Below, in pieces: positions 1 to 6,473 of a DNA stretch of 18,108 nt (positions are counted from its first letter, which is position 1; each line of letters opens with the position of its first letter). Made by a program: the position numbers and the translations under genes. The stretch comes from Microvirga sp. Its GTDB lineage: Bacteria; Pseudomonadota; Alphaproteobacteria; Rhizobiales; Beijerinckiaceae. Below the pieces are notes generated by a model. The model was not told the origin of the DNA and ran no database searches. It worked only from the letters and a program-made list of their open reading frames with translations. The stretch is from positions 1 to 18,108 of the forward strand of contig JAKOMT010000005.1 in NCBI GenBank assembly GCA_022241475.1, written 5' to 3'.

Positions 1-213
1 CGCCGCCATGTCCGTCGGCACCCCGGCCCGCCTGCCGGCATCGACCTCGGCCTTCTTCACCCACTCGTTCAGCGTCTGGCCCGTGCAGCCGATCTTGGAC
101 GCGATCGACATGATCGCCGCCCACCGCGAGGGATGTTCATGCTCGTGATCCAACACCAGCCGCACGGCGCGCTGGCGCACTTCGGGAGAATATTTGTTCG
201 TCGTCTTGCTCAT
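1..213 (-). CDS. IS3-family transposase OrfA, N-terminal part (runs off the window)
   Basis: This is the DNA-binding subunit of an IS3-type transposase. The 71 visible codons start at the ATG complementary to 211-213, after a GGTGGAG ribosome site. The protein begins [17 protein letters not shown] and continues with a helix-turn-helix typical of transposase family 8: [17 protein letters not shown], then [11 protein letters not shown] at about residues 46-56. In the family, OrfA is made alone or fused to OrfB by programmed frameshifting; the frameshift site would lie outside the window. No stop or frameshift is seen in the visible part, so the copy may be intact. Confidence 0.85.
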   Translation of the reverse strand, partial: MSKTTNKYSPEVRQRAVRLVLDHEHEHPSRWAAIMSIASKIGCTGQTLNEWVKKAEVDAGRRAGVPTDMAA

Positions 214-240
214 GATGGCTCCACCTTCTCAGGAGTTGGA

Positions 241-266
241 GCCTCCGGCAAACCCGGGGCGGTTCA
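241..266 (-). repeat. Terminal inverted repeat of the IS3-family element
   Basis: On the minus strand this reads inward from 266 as TGAACCGCCCCGGGTTTG and then GCTCC-rich sequence leading to the orfA ribosome site. It is assigned as a terminus because it resembles known IS3-family ends and because the neighbouring transposase fragment begins at 267. The matching end is outside the window. Confidence 0.65.
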
Positions 267-455
267 CTCTGGCGCAGCATCAAATACGAAGAGGTCTATC
301 TGCGGGCCTACGCGAACGTCCCGGAAGCCCGCGCATCCATCGGCCGTTACATCGACGGCTTCTACAACGTCCGGAGACCGCATTCCAGCCTTGACCGAAG
401 AACGCCCGACGACGCTTACTTCACCCTGCGGCAGCCAATCCCGGTTGCCGCGTAA
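267..455 (+). pseudogene. IS3-family transposase OrfB, C-terminal remnant
   Basis: An open frame of 62 codons plus stop, with no start of its own. It reads [18 protein letters not shown] and later FYNVRRPHSSLDRRTPDDAY before the stop at 453-455. This is the C-terminal end of the DDE integrase core of IS3-family OrfB; the catalytic glutamate region would lie just upstream. The frame is cut off exactly at the end of the oppositely oriented IS3 element (266/267), so insertion of that element probably broke this gene. The 61 bases after the stop (456-516) look like the 3' flank of the same dead element, up to the junction with the next fragment. Confidence 0.85.
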
Positions 456-516
456 CCAAGGCAGGCGATCCACTCAGCGAGCGTCCGAGCCTGTTCAAAC
501 AAACCGAGCCACCTCT

Positions 517-892
517 CAGTACGCCAGCCAGGAACAGGAAGCCGACGAGCGTGGGCACGAAGGTGATGTCCGCGACCCACCGTTCGCTCGGCTTCTCCGC
601 GAAGAAGTTCCGGCGGACCAGATCATGAGCGGGGCGATGCTCGGGATCGCGCCTTGTCGTCGTCACGCTTCTGCGCCGGCTGGCGCCGACGAGCCCGGCG
701 GTCCGCGGCGGCGACGCGCTTCTTGCCGATGGCGACCCTTTCGGCCTTGAACTCCGCATGGACGCAGGGCGCGCCGTAGGTTCCGCCCGATGCCGCATGG
801 ATCGTGCGGATCCTGCGCGTCTGGTCGAGATCGGCCGTCGCCCGCGCCGAGGCGGGCCTGCCGCGCCAAGCGTAATAGCCGGACGCAGAGAC
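517..892 (-). pseudogene. IS3-family transposase OrfB fragment, frameshifted and truncated at both ends
   Basis: On the minus strand the frame beginning at 892 reads VSASGYYAWRGRP, then GGTYGAPCVHAEFKAE and KKRVA. This is the N-terminal helix-turn-helix-like region of IS3 OrfB. Near 700-715 the frame breaks: the homology continues one frame over as TAGLVGASRRRS, then EKPSERWVADITFVPT, the start of the DDE domain with its first Asp. The usual few residues between KRVA and AAGL are missing, so a small deletion is likely. Similarity stops near 517 after FLFLAGVL, where the flank of the previous element begins. A stop codon lies immediately upstream of the first recognisable residue. This is a dead relic that was cut on both sides. 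Confidence 0.85.
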
Positions 893-1046
893 CTACGCCA
901 TGCGCAATCGTATCGAGCGCTTCTTCAACAAGATCAAGCACTCACGCCGCGTGGCGACCCGCTACGACAAGCTCGCGTCCAGTTTCCTCGGGTTCGTCCA
1001 GCTCGCAACAATCCGGTGCTGGATCAAGTTTGTCCACACGACCTAA
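891..1046 (+). pseudogene. IS5-family transposase, C-terminal remnant
   Basis: The plus-strand frame reads YAMRNRIERFFNKIKHSRR and then VATRYDKLASSFLGFVQLA before the stop at 1044-1046. The pattern (R)N(R)IERFFNKxKxxRRxATRYDKLA is the conserved C-terminal block of IS5-family (IS427-like) DDE transposases, including the glutamate of the catalytic triad. Only 51 codons remain. The 5' end overlaps or abuts the end of the IS3 orfB fragment at 890-892, so the front of the gene was removed by a rearrangement there. It is not functional. Confidence 0.85.
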
Positions 1047-1169
1047 TCTTCGAACGGATGTTCACGAAAACTTTCGCGTCACGGAATGAAGAGCGGAACG
1101 GGACGGCCCGGTGTCCGGACGCGGGCGCGGAGAGGCCGCCGCCACAGTCTGGGAATTCATCAATTGGCG

Positions 1170-1205
1170 GCCGAGCCCCCGCTCGTTTGTGGTCGGGGGC
1201 TCGGC
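1170..1205. repeat. Perfect 12-bp inverted repeat
   Basis: GCCGAGCCCCCG at 1170-1181 is exactly complementary to 1194-1205, with a 12-base loop. It is very GC-rich and has no T-run on either side. It could be a structural relic of a mobile element end or a transcript-end hairpin. It does not overlap any recognised gene. Confidence 0.6.
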
Positions 1206-1329
1206 GCTGCGATAAGCAGAGTAAAGGTGTCGCATAACGTCCGCACGCCCCAGCTCTTGCCCTTTTCGCGGCACATATGTATCTAGGAGACGTGAATTGT
1301 CTTACGTTGTGTCATTAAACAAGCGTTGC

Positions 1330-1379
1330 TTCGCAAGGGTTTGCGAATGATCGGGGTAGCGGATCCCTCCTCCGCTACC
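1330..1379 (-). terminator. Candidate transcript end for the CoA-transferase-gntR operon (two hairpins)
   Basis: About 50 bases beyond the gntR stop lies a perfect 9-bp stem (GGTAGCGGA at 1355-1363 pairs with 1371-1379, loop of 7). After it on the minus strand comes a 7-bp stem (TTCGCAA at 1330-1336 pairs with 1341-1347, loop of 4). The position suits transcription termination or 3'-end protection. There is no clear T-tract, so intrinsic termination is uncertain. Confidence 0.5.
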
Positions 1380-1431
1380 ATCTCCGCCGGTCTCCCGACG
1401 CCGATCGAACGCCTCGCGACGCCTCTCCGCG

Positions 1432-2175
1432 TCAGCGCGAGCTGCGGCGGGTGAGCACGTTGCGATAGGCGAAGCGCCCCATCGGGTAGACGCTGTGCGA
1501 GGTCTCGAAGATGCGCCCGTCCGCGTCCGCGTACCAGCGCTTGATCGACAGCGCCGGCGCTCCGGGCTCGTCGCGCAATCTCGCCGCCAGATCGTCGGAG
1601 AGGCGCTGGACGGAGACTTCCTGTTCGATCGCGGAGATCTCGACGCCGTACAGCGCGATCAGTCGCTCGACGATCGAGACGCGCAGCGTCCAGGCGTCGT
1701 GGCGGATGTCGCCGTAACTCGCGTCGACATGGACGACGACATGCCCGATCGGGCGCTCGATCTCGCTGCCGGCGAAGCGCAATCCGGTGATGCGGACGTA
1801 GGATTGTCCGGCCCGCCCCCGCAACTCCGTGGCGAGGGCCTCGTCCGTGACGACGTCGTCGACGCCGTAGGCGCGAATCGGGGTGCCCTTGGCGAACCGC
1901 GTGAGCTCCTCGATGGACGAATAGGCTTCCGTGTAGCTGTTCGAGGCGCGTTGGCGCACCACGACGCTCCCGACCCCCTGCTTGCTCTCGATCAGACCTT
2001 GCGAGCGCAATTCCCCGAGCGCCTGCCGCACGGTATGGCGGCTGACCCCGAAATGCTGGGCCAGAACCGCCTCCGTCGGCATGAGCGATCCCACGGGCGG
2101 ATCGCCCCGCTCGATCGAGGCGACGAGGTTTTGCGCGAGGCGTCTGAAGAGAGGGCCTGAGCCTGACAGATTCAT
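1432..2175 (-). CDS. GntR-family (HutC-type) transcriptional regulator
   Basis: A 247-residue DNA-binding repressor or activator that probably senses the substrate or a CoA-ester intermediate of the adjoining pathway. Residues about 8-75 form the winged helix-turn-helix: MPTEAVLAQHFGVSRHTVRQ, then LRSQGLIESKQGVGSVV. Residues about 95-240 fit the UTRA ligand-binding domain of the HutC subfamily (TGLRFAGSEIERPIGHVVV, then ALSIKRWYADADGRIFETS). The start is the ATG complementary to 2173-2175; no strong ribosome site precedes it, so it may rely on coupling to the CoA-transferase gene that ends 32 bases upstream. The two genes are probably co-transcribed. The likely operator is the inverted repeat at 3453-3486. 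The ligand is not known. Confidence 0.9.
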   Translation of the reverse strand: MNLSGSGPLFRRLAQNLVASIERGDPPVGSLMPTEAVLAQHFGVSRHTVRQALGELRSQGLIESKQGVGSVVVRQRASNSYTEAYSSIEELTRFAKGTPIRAYGVDDVVTDEALATELRGRAGQSYVRITGLRFAGSEIERPIGHVVVHVDASYGDIRHDAWTLRVSIVERLIALYGVEISAIEQEVSVQRLSDDLAARLRDEPGAPALSIKRWYADADGRIFETSHSVYPMGRFAYRNVLTRRSSR

Positions 2176-2207
2176 GGCGGGAAAATCCGCTATGGCGCCA
2201 TGGTCCG

Positions 2208-3407
2208 TCAACGGATGACGCCATCTCCTCGCAGTTTTGCGATGCGGTCCTGTGAATATCCGCAATCGTCCAGCAGTGAGTCGGTGTCGGCGCCCAGCGT
2301 CGGCGCCCCGTTTTCCGCGGCCGGTTCGCCCGTTCGGAAGGGAGAGCCGATCAGCTTGAGGGTCGCCCCCGTCGCCGTCTTCGCGTCGATGATCATCCCG
2401 CGCTCTTCGGCGAAGGGCGATGCGAGCGCCTCGCTCATGTTGAAGACCGGCGCGATCGGCACGGCGCCCGCGAGCTTCTCGATCCAGTTCTGCGTCGTGT
2501 CCTTCATGAGCAGCTCGTCGAGGATATCGGACAAGATCGCGCGGTTGCGCAACCTGTCGGAAAACGTCCTGAACCGATCGTCCTGCGCCAATTCGGGGGC
2601 TCCCACCCGCTCGCACAACGCAGGAAAGAATTTCTCCTTGTTCGCCATGACGTAGATCCAGCCGTCGGCCGTGCGGAACAACTGGCAGGGGACGAGCGAG
2701 GGATGGCCCGAGCGCGGCGCGCGCTGCGGCTCGTAGCCCCGGTTGAGCGTCCACGCCGCCTGATAGTTCAGATTGGCCAGCCCGACGTCGTACAGCGACA
2801 CGTCGATGTCGCGGCCCCGTCCGCGGCGTCGCGCGTCCATCACGCCCGACACGACAGACAGGGCGAGGCAGTAGCCCGTCATGAAGTCGACGATGGAGAG
2901 GCCGAACCGCGAGGGCGGCGCGTCCGGCTCCCCGTTCAGCGAAAAGTAGCCCGCCTCCGCCTGGATCAGGTAGTCGTAGCCCGGCCAGGCCGCGCGCTCG
3001 TTGTCGCGGCCGTAGGCGGTCAGATGACAGCAGACGATCTCCTCCTTGACGGCGCGAAGCGTCTCGTAGGTCAGGCCGAGCCGGTCGGGCACGTCTCCGC
3101 GCAGATTGCAGGCCACCGCGTCGGCGGTGCGCACCAGATCGTGGAAGACCGCCTGGCCCTCGGGGCTGGCGAGGTCGATGCCGACGCTCTTCTTGTTCCG
3201 GTTGATCGACTGGAAGAACAGGCTCTCCGCCGTTTCGCCGAGCGTCTCGTCGAAGAAGGGGCCGAGCGACCGGGTCACGTCGCCTCCGTCGCGAACGTTT
3301 TCGATCTTGATCACTTCCGCGCCGAGATCGGCGAGAGCCTGGGTGCCGAAGGGCCCGGCGCCATATTGCTCGACCGCGAGGACTCTCAGCCCTGACAGGA
3401 CGTTCAT
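2208..3407 (-). CDS. Class III (CaiB/BaiF family) CoA-transferase
   Basis: A cytoplasmic enzyme of 399 residues, normal length for the family, that moves CoA from a donor thioester such as succinyl-CoA onto a carboxylic acid. The N-terminus GLRVLAVEQYGAGPFGTQAL followed by LADLGAEVIKIE is the family's CoA-binding signature. Asp174 in FGLSIVDFMTGYCLA aligns with the catalytic aspartate that forms the acyl-anhydride. NRNKKSVGIDL at about 69-79 is also conserved. The ATG at 3407 follows a GGGAG ribosome site. It is the first gene of the minus-strand operon, with gntR behind it, and is divergent from the TRAP genes. With the lyase and hydratase nearby, it probably activates a dicarboxylate such as itaconate or mesaconate. 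The substrate is inferred from context. Confidence 0.92.
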   Translation of the reverse strand: MNVLSGLRVLAVEQYGAGPFGTQALADLGAEVIKIENVRDGGDVTRSLGPFFDETLGETAESLFFQSINRNKKSVGIDLASPEGQAVFHDLVRTADAVACNLRGDVPDRLGLTYETLRAVKEEIVCCHLTAYGRDNERAAWPGYDYLIQAEAGYFSLNGEPDAPPSRFGLSIVDFMTGYCLALSVVSGVMDARRRGRGRDIDVSLYDVGLANLNYQAAWTLNRGYEPQRAPRSGHPSLVPCQLFRTADGWIYVMANKEKFFPALCERVGAPELAQDDRFRTFSDRLRNRAILSDILDELLMKDTTQNWIEKLAGAVPIAPVFNMSEALASPFAEERGMIIDAKTATGATLKLIGSPFRTGEPAAENGAPTLGADTDSLLDDCGYSQDRIAKLRGDGVIR

Positions 3408-3452
3408 CGTTTTCTCCCTCGCTCGTCCCGGTCTTGAGCGCCGGACAGCGTG

Positions 3453-3486
3453 CTTGACTTTGTCCAGTTATCCGTACAACGTCAAG
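3453..3486. promoter_or_regulatory. Inverted repeat in the divergent promoter region; candidate GntR operator
   Basis: CTTGACTTTGT at 3453-3463 and ACAACGTCAAG at 3476-3486 are inverted copies, 10 of 11 bases matching, separated by 12 bases. Each arm carries a -35-like hexamer: TTGACT pointing to the TRAP genes and TTGACG pointing to the CoA-transferase gene. The -10 boxes are not clear (TACAAC at 3475-3480 is the nearest rightward match, with short spacing). The TTGT...ACAA core is reminiscent of HutC-type GntR sites. One regulator bound here could control both operons; binding by the GntR protein of this cluster is inference. Confidence 0.55.
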
Positions 3487-3566
3487 GCAGGTCGACGCCG
3501 CAATGGCGCTCGGTCGAACAATCGGCTCACAGAAGCCGTCCGAAACGACGCCAGGGAGGAACATCG

Positions 3567-4601
3567 ATGCATCCGCTTTTCGCGCGCCCATTGCGCGCCA
3601 TGTCCGTCGCGGTCGCCGCCGCCGCACTCGTCGCCGCCGCCTCCAGCGGCGCGTACGCCCAGACGAAATTCTCGATCACGGTCGACACCGGCCCGAACCA
3701 CGTTCGCAACATCACCCTGCGCACCTTCATGGAGCGCCTGAGCGCTGCGACGAACGGCGAACTCGTCGGCGAATTGTTCGAATCCGGCCAGCTCTACACG
3801 GCTCGCGACGAGCCCCGCGCCGTGGCGCGCGGCGACGTGCAGATGTCCGTCACGACCAACGCGTTCGTCTCGGCCTTTGTCTCCGATCTCAATTTGCTCG
3901 ATCTTCCGCTGTTCTCCGGCCGCTCGCCCGAGCAGGTCAACGCTCTCGTCGACGGCGAACTTGGCCAGCGCCTCTCGGCTTCGATCGAAGAGCGTCTCGA
4001 CGTCGTCGTGCCGGGACGCTGGTTCCTCCTGGGCTTCGCGAGCACGTTCGGCGCGGGCCGCGACATGACGAGCTTCGCGGATTTCGAAGGCGCGCGCATT
4101 CGCGTTCCGGGCGGCGCCGGCTTCATCGCGCGTTACCGGGCGCTGGGCGCCGAGGGCATCTCGATCCCCTTCGCCGACGTGCCGCTGGCGCTCTCGCAGG
4201 GCACCATCGACGCGATGCTGACCACGAACGAGACGCTGCGCTCGGCCAAGCTCTACGAAGCCGGCGTCAAGTCCGCCTTCGTCGATCAGGTCTCGGTCCT
4301 TTATTACATTCCGCTCGTGAACAAGGCCTTCCTCGCGGGCTTGAGCGAAGAGCACCGCACGGCCTTCCTCGAGGCTTGGGACTCGGTCATCGACGAAGAG
4401 CGCACCGAGGCCATTCGTCGCCAGGCCGAAGCCGCCGAGGACAACGCCCGTAACGGCGTCGTCTATCACGAGCCCGACGCGGCCGAGCTGGCCGAGGTCA
4501 ATGAGCGGCTTCTGGGTCTCCTGCCCGAGATCGCCGCGCAGCTCGACGTCGACCCGGCGATGGTCGATCTCGCCCGGTCCGAGATCGAAAAGCTCAACTG
4601 A
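3567..4601 (+). CDS. dctP: TRAP transporter solute-binding protein, DctP family
   Basis: Periplasmic binding protein of 344 residues that captures an organic acid for the DctQ-DctM permease. A signal peptide with an Ala/Val-rich core ends at AYA (residue 31), predicting cleavage before Gln32. The mature part has the DctP pattern: early KFSITVDTGPNHV, RAVARGDVQM at about 84-93, and ADFEGARIRVPGG at about 171-183 with the Arg (R179) at the position of the conserved carboxylate-binding arginine. QGTIDAMLTTNETL at about 211-224 is the family's ligand-side loop. The ATG at 3567 is chosen because GGGAGGA lies six bases upstream and the signal peptide starts here. It is the first gene of the operon, divergent from the CoA-transferase. 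The ligand is probably a dicarboxylate, judged from the neighbours. Confidence 0.92.
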   Translation: MHPLFARPLRAMSVAVAAAALVAAASSGAYAQTKFSITVDTGPNHVRNITLRTFMERLSAATNGELVGELFESGQLYTARDEPRAVARGDVQMSVTTNAFVSAFVSDLNLLDLPLFSGRSPEQVNALVDGELGQRLSASIEERLDVVVPGRWFLLGFASTFGAGRDMTSFADFEGARIRVPGGAGFIARYRALGAEGISIPFADVPLALSQGTIDAMLTTNETLRSAKLYEAGVKSAFVDQVSVLYYIPLVNKAFLAGLSEEHRTAFLEAWDSVIDEERTEAIRRQAEAAEDNARNGVVYHEPDAAELAEVNERLLGLLPEIAAQLDVDPAMVDLARSEIEKLN

Positions 4602-4610
4602 GACGCGACG

Positions 4611-4635
4611 CGCGGCCGCACCGAGTGCGGCCGCG
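4611..4635 (+). repeat. Perfect stem-loop between dctP and dctQ
   Basis: CGCGGCCGCA (4611-4620) and TGCGGCCGCG (4626-4635) are perfect inverted copies with a 5-base loop, starting nine bases after the dctP stop. There is no T-tract. Such intercistronic stems commonly protect the binding-protein mRNA or partly end transcription, so more binding protein than permease is made. That role is inferred here. Confidence 0.75.
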
Positions 4636-4669
4636 ACGCATCCCCACCGGCCTCACCGGAGCGTCCAAG

Positions 4670-5179
4670 ATGTCCAGAGTGCTCAACGCACTGGATGCGA
4701 TCGAGCGTGGGCTCATCGCGTCCCTGACCGGCTTCGCGCTGGTTCTTGCCTGCTACTCGATGGGCACGCGCTATCTGATGCCCGCCATTTCCGTGGACTG
4801 GGCCTTCGAGGTCATCATCTTCCTGATCATCTGGGCGATGTTTCTCGCGGCGGCGCGACTGATCGACCGGGGCGGCCATATCCGCATCGACATCGTTCTC
4901 TCGATGGTCTCCCCTGCGACGCGTCGCGTGCTCGCGCTGATTGCGGCGCTGCTCGGACTTGTGGTGGCGTTGCTGCTGTTCTGGTCGGGCTGGACGGTCG
5001 TCGAGGAAGCAGTCCGCTGGCGGGAGTATACGTCGAGCACCCTGCGTCTTCCGCTGTGGGTTTACTACGCGAGCCTGCCGACTGGGGCCGCGCTGCTGGC
5101 CATACGCCTCGTCGCGCAGATATTCCGTCTCTTCACCGGCCGCCAGATCGATTCCTCTGACCATTCTCCGGCTGGGTGA
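4670..5179 (+). CDS. dctQ: TRAP transporter small membrane subunit, DctQ family
   Basis: A 169-residue inner-membrane protein with four hydrophobic segments: about residues 17-39 (ASLTGFALVLACYSMG), 46-68 (FEVIIFLIIWAMFLAAA), 83-106 (LALIAALLGLVVALLLFW) and 125-150. Length and topology fit DctQ, which forms the permease with DctM. The ATG at 4670 is preferred over an in-frame GTG at 4625: the latter lies in the dctP-dctQ stem-loop, whereas GGAG lies eight bases before 4670. The stop is four bases before dctM, so the two membrane genes are tightly coupled. Confidence 0.9.
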   Translation: MSRVLNALDAIERGLIASLTGFALVLACYSMGTRYLMPAISVDWAFEVIIFLIIWAMFLAAARLIDRGGHIRIDIVLSMVSPATRRVLALIAALLGLVVALLLFWSGWTVVEEAVRWREYTSSTLRLPLWVYYASLPTGAALLAIRLVAQIFRLFTGRQIDSSDHSPAG

Positions 5180-5183
5180 CGTC

Positions 5184-6473
5184 ATGGCAATGCTCGCGCT
5201 CACCGCTTTCGCGGCCTTTCTCGTCCTCCTCGCCGTCGGCGTGCCGATCTACGTGTCGCTCATCGGCGTCGCCGCCGTCCTCATTCTGCTCGAAGGCGGC
5301 TCGATCGCCGGGATCGGCCAGAGCATCCTCGACCATATGAATTCGGCCACGCTGATGGCCGTGCCGTTCTTCGTGCTCGCCGCCGGCTTCATCCAGGGCG
5401 GCGGCATGGCGAAGGCGCTGATCGACATGGCCGCAGTCTGGGTCGGCCGCCTTCCCGGCGGCGTCCCCGTCGCGGCCGTGCTCGCGACCGCCGTGTTCGC
5501 CGCGATCAACGGCTCGTCGGTCGCGACCGCGCTCGCCATGGGCACGCTGATCGTCCCCGAGATGATGAAGCGCGGCTACCAGCGCTCCTTCGCGCTCGGG
5601 CTGACCGCCGCGGCCGGCACGCTCGGCATTCTCATCCCGCCGAGCATGCCGCTCGTCCTGTACGGGCTGATCGCCGAAGAATCGATACCGCGCCTGTTCC
5701 TGGCTGGCGTCGTGCCTGGACTGATCCAGGTCGTCATGTTCGCGACCATCGTCATGGTTCTCGCGCGGCGTTACGGTGGGCGGCCGGAGCCGTTCCCGGG
5801 CTGGTCGACTTTCGCGCGCGCCAACGTCCGGGCCGCTCCGGCGCTCGTGGTGCCGATCATCGTCCTCGGCGGCATCTATGGCGGGATCGTCACGGTCACC
5901 GAGGCCGCGGCCCTCTCCGCCGCAGTGGCGCTGCTCGTCGGCGTGTTCATCTATCGCGCCCTGCGCTTCGTCGAGATACCGCGCCTTCTGACGGACGGAA
6001 TGTCGCGCACCGCCGCGATCCTCGTGATCGTCGCCGGCGCGGGACTGCTCTCGCACTGGATCACGCGGTCGGGCCTGCCCAACGATCTCGTCGACTGGGT
6101 GATCGGCTTCGACCTCGCCCCCTGGCAGTTCCTCCTCGTCATGGCGTTGATCCTGCTCGCTCTGGGCACGATCCTCGAAGGGATCGCGATCATCCTGATC
6201 ACGCTTCCGCTGACCCTGCCCATCCTCGCCGCCCTCGACATCAGTCTCGTCCATTACGCCATCGTGATCACGATCGCGATCGAGGTGGCGATGCTGACGC
6301 CGCCGGTCGGGCTGAACCTCTTCGTTATGGCGGAGGTGGCGCGAGCGCCGGTCTCGGAGGTGATCCGCGGCGTGCTGCCATTCCTCGCAGCGATGGTCAT
6401 CCTCCTCCTCCTGGTCATCTTCATTCCGGAAATCGCAACATGGCTTCCAGACCTGGTCTTCGGGCCCCGCTGA
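5184..6473 (+). CDS. dctM: TRAP transporter large permease subunit, DctM family
   Basis: The 429-residue channel-forming subunit of the TRAP carrier, which uses the sodium or proton gradient to move the substrate delivered by DctP. It is hydrophobic throughout, with about a dozen predicted membrane spans. It shows family landmarks: VPFFVLAAGFIQGGGMAKAL, then FAAINGSSVATALAMGTL, and later GTLGILIPPSMPLVLYG; near the C-terminus MLTPPVGLNLFVMAEVA. The ATG at 5184 starts the first membrane span directly; the frame is open further upstream, but that part overlaps dctQ. The last 34 bases overlap the next gene, which implies translational coupling. Confidence 0.93.
   Translation: MAMLALTAFAAFLVLLAVGVPIYVSLIGVAAVLILLEGGSIAGIGQSILDHMNSATLMAVPFFVLAAGFIQGGGMAKALIDMAAVWVGRLPGGVPVAAVLATAVFAAINGSSVATALAMGTLIVPEMMKRGYQRSFALGLTAAAGTLGILIPPSMPLVLYGLIAEESIPRLFLAGVVPGLIQVVMFATIVMVLARRYGGRPEPFPGWSTFARANVRAAPALVVPIIVLGGIYGGIVTVTEAAALSAAVALLVGVFIYRALRFVEIPRLLTDGMSRTAAILVIVAGAGLLSHWITRSGLPNDLVDWVIGFDLAPWQFLLVMALILLALGTILEGIAIILITLPLTLPILAALDISLVHYAIVITIAIEVAMLTPPVGLNLFVMAEVARAPVSEVIRGVLPFLAAMVILLLLVIFIPEIATWLPDLVFGPR

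Larger units (their letters stand above)
1..266 (-). mobile_element. IS3-family insertion sequence, 5' part, cut by the window edge
   Basis: The segment carries the start of an IS3-type orfA on the minus strand. It ends at 266 in a terminus that reads TGAACCGCCCCGGGTTTG inward on the minus strand. This matches, from memory, the terminal inverted repeats of a common proteobacterial IS3 subgroup. Outside 266 the sequence switches at once to a different transposase fragment on the opposite strand, which fits an insertion boundary. The orfB half and the other end lie beyond position 1, so target duplication and intactness cannot be judged. Confidence 0.8.
1047..1431. other. Non-coding stretch between the IS remnants and gntR
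   Basis: I find no supportable gene here. Short frames on both strands have no family resemblance and no convincing ribosome site. The stretch holds a 12-bp perfect stem (1170-1205) and two shorter hairpins (1330-1347 and 1355-1379) just beyond the end of gntR. Base composition is more balanced than in the flanking genes, especially around 1270-1350. Confidence 0.6.

Noticed and set aside
1062..1286. Short frames of about 66-70 codons on both strands in the gene-free stretch
   Set aside because: No ribosome site, no family resemblance, overlapping on opposite strands and spanning a 12-bp hairpin.
1432..3627. 731-codon frame running through gntR and the CoA-transferase region
   Set aside because: Only the last 247 codons have GntR homology; the upstream part is the CoA-transferase gene read in the wrong frame.
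3468..4469. 333-codon frame antisense to dctP
   Set aside because: Polar shadow without motifs; the sense strand encodes a binding protein with signal peptide and ribosome site.
4941..5183. N-terminal extension of dctM
   Set aside because: It overlaps dctQ out of frame and is Arg/Cys/Ser-rich with no membrane character; the ATG at 5184 starts directly with the first membrane span.
5133..6254. 373-codon open frame antisense to dctM
   Set aside because: Same polar, low-complexity composition as other antisense shadows; dctM is well supported.
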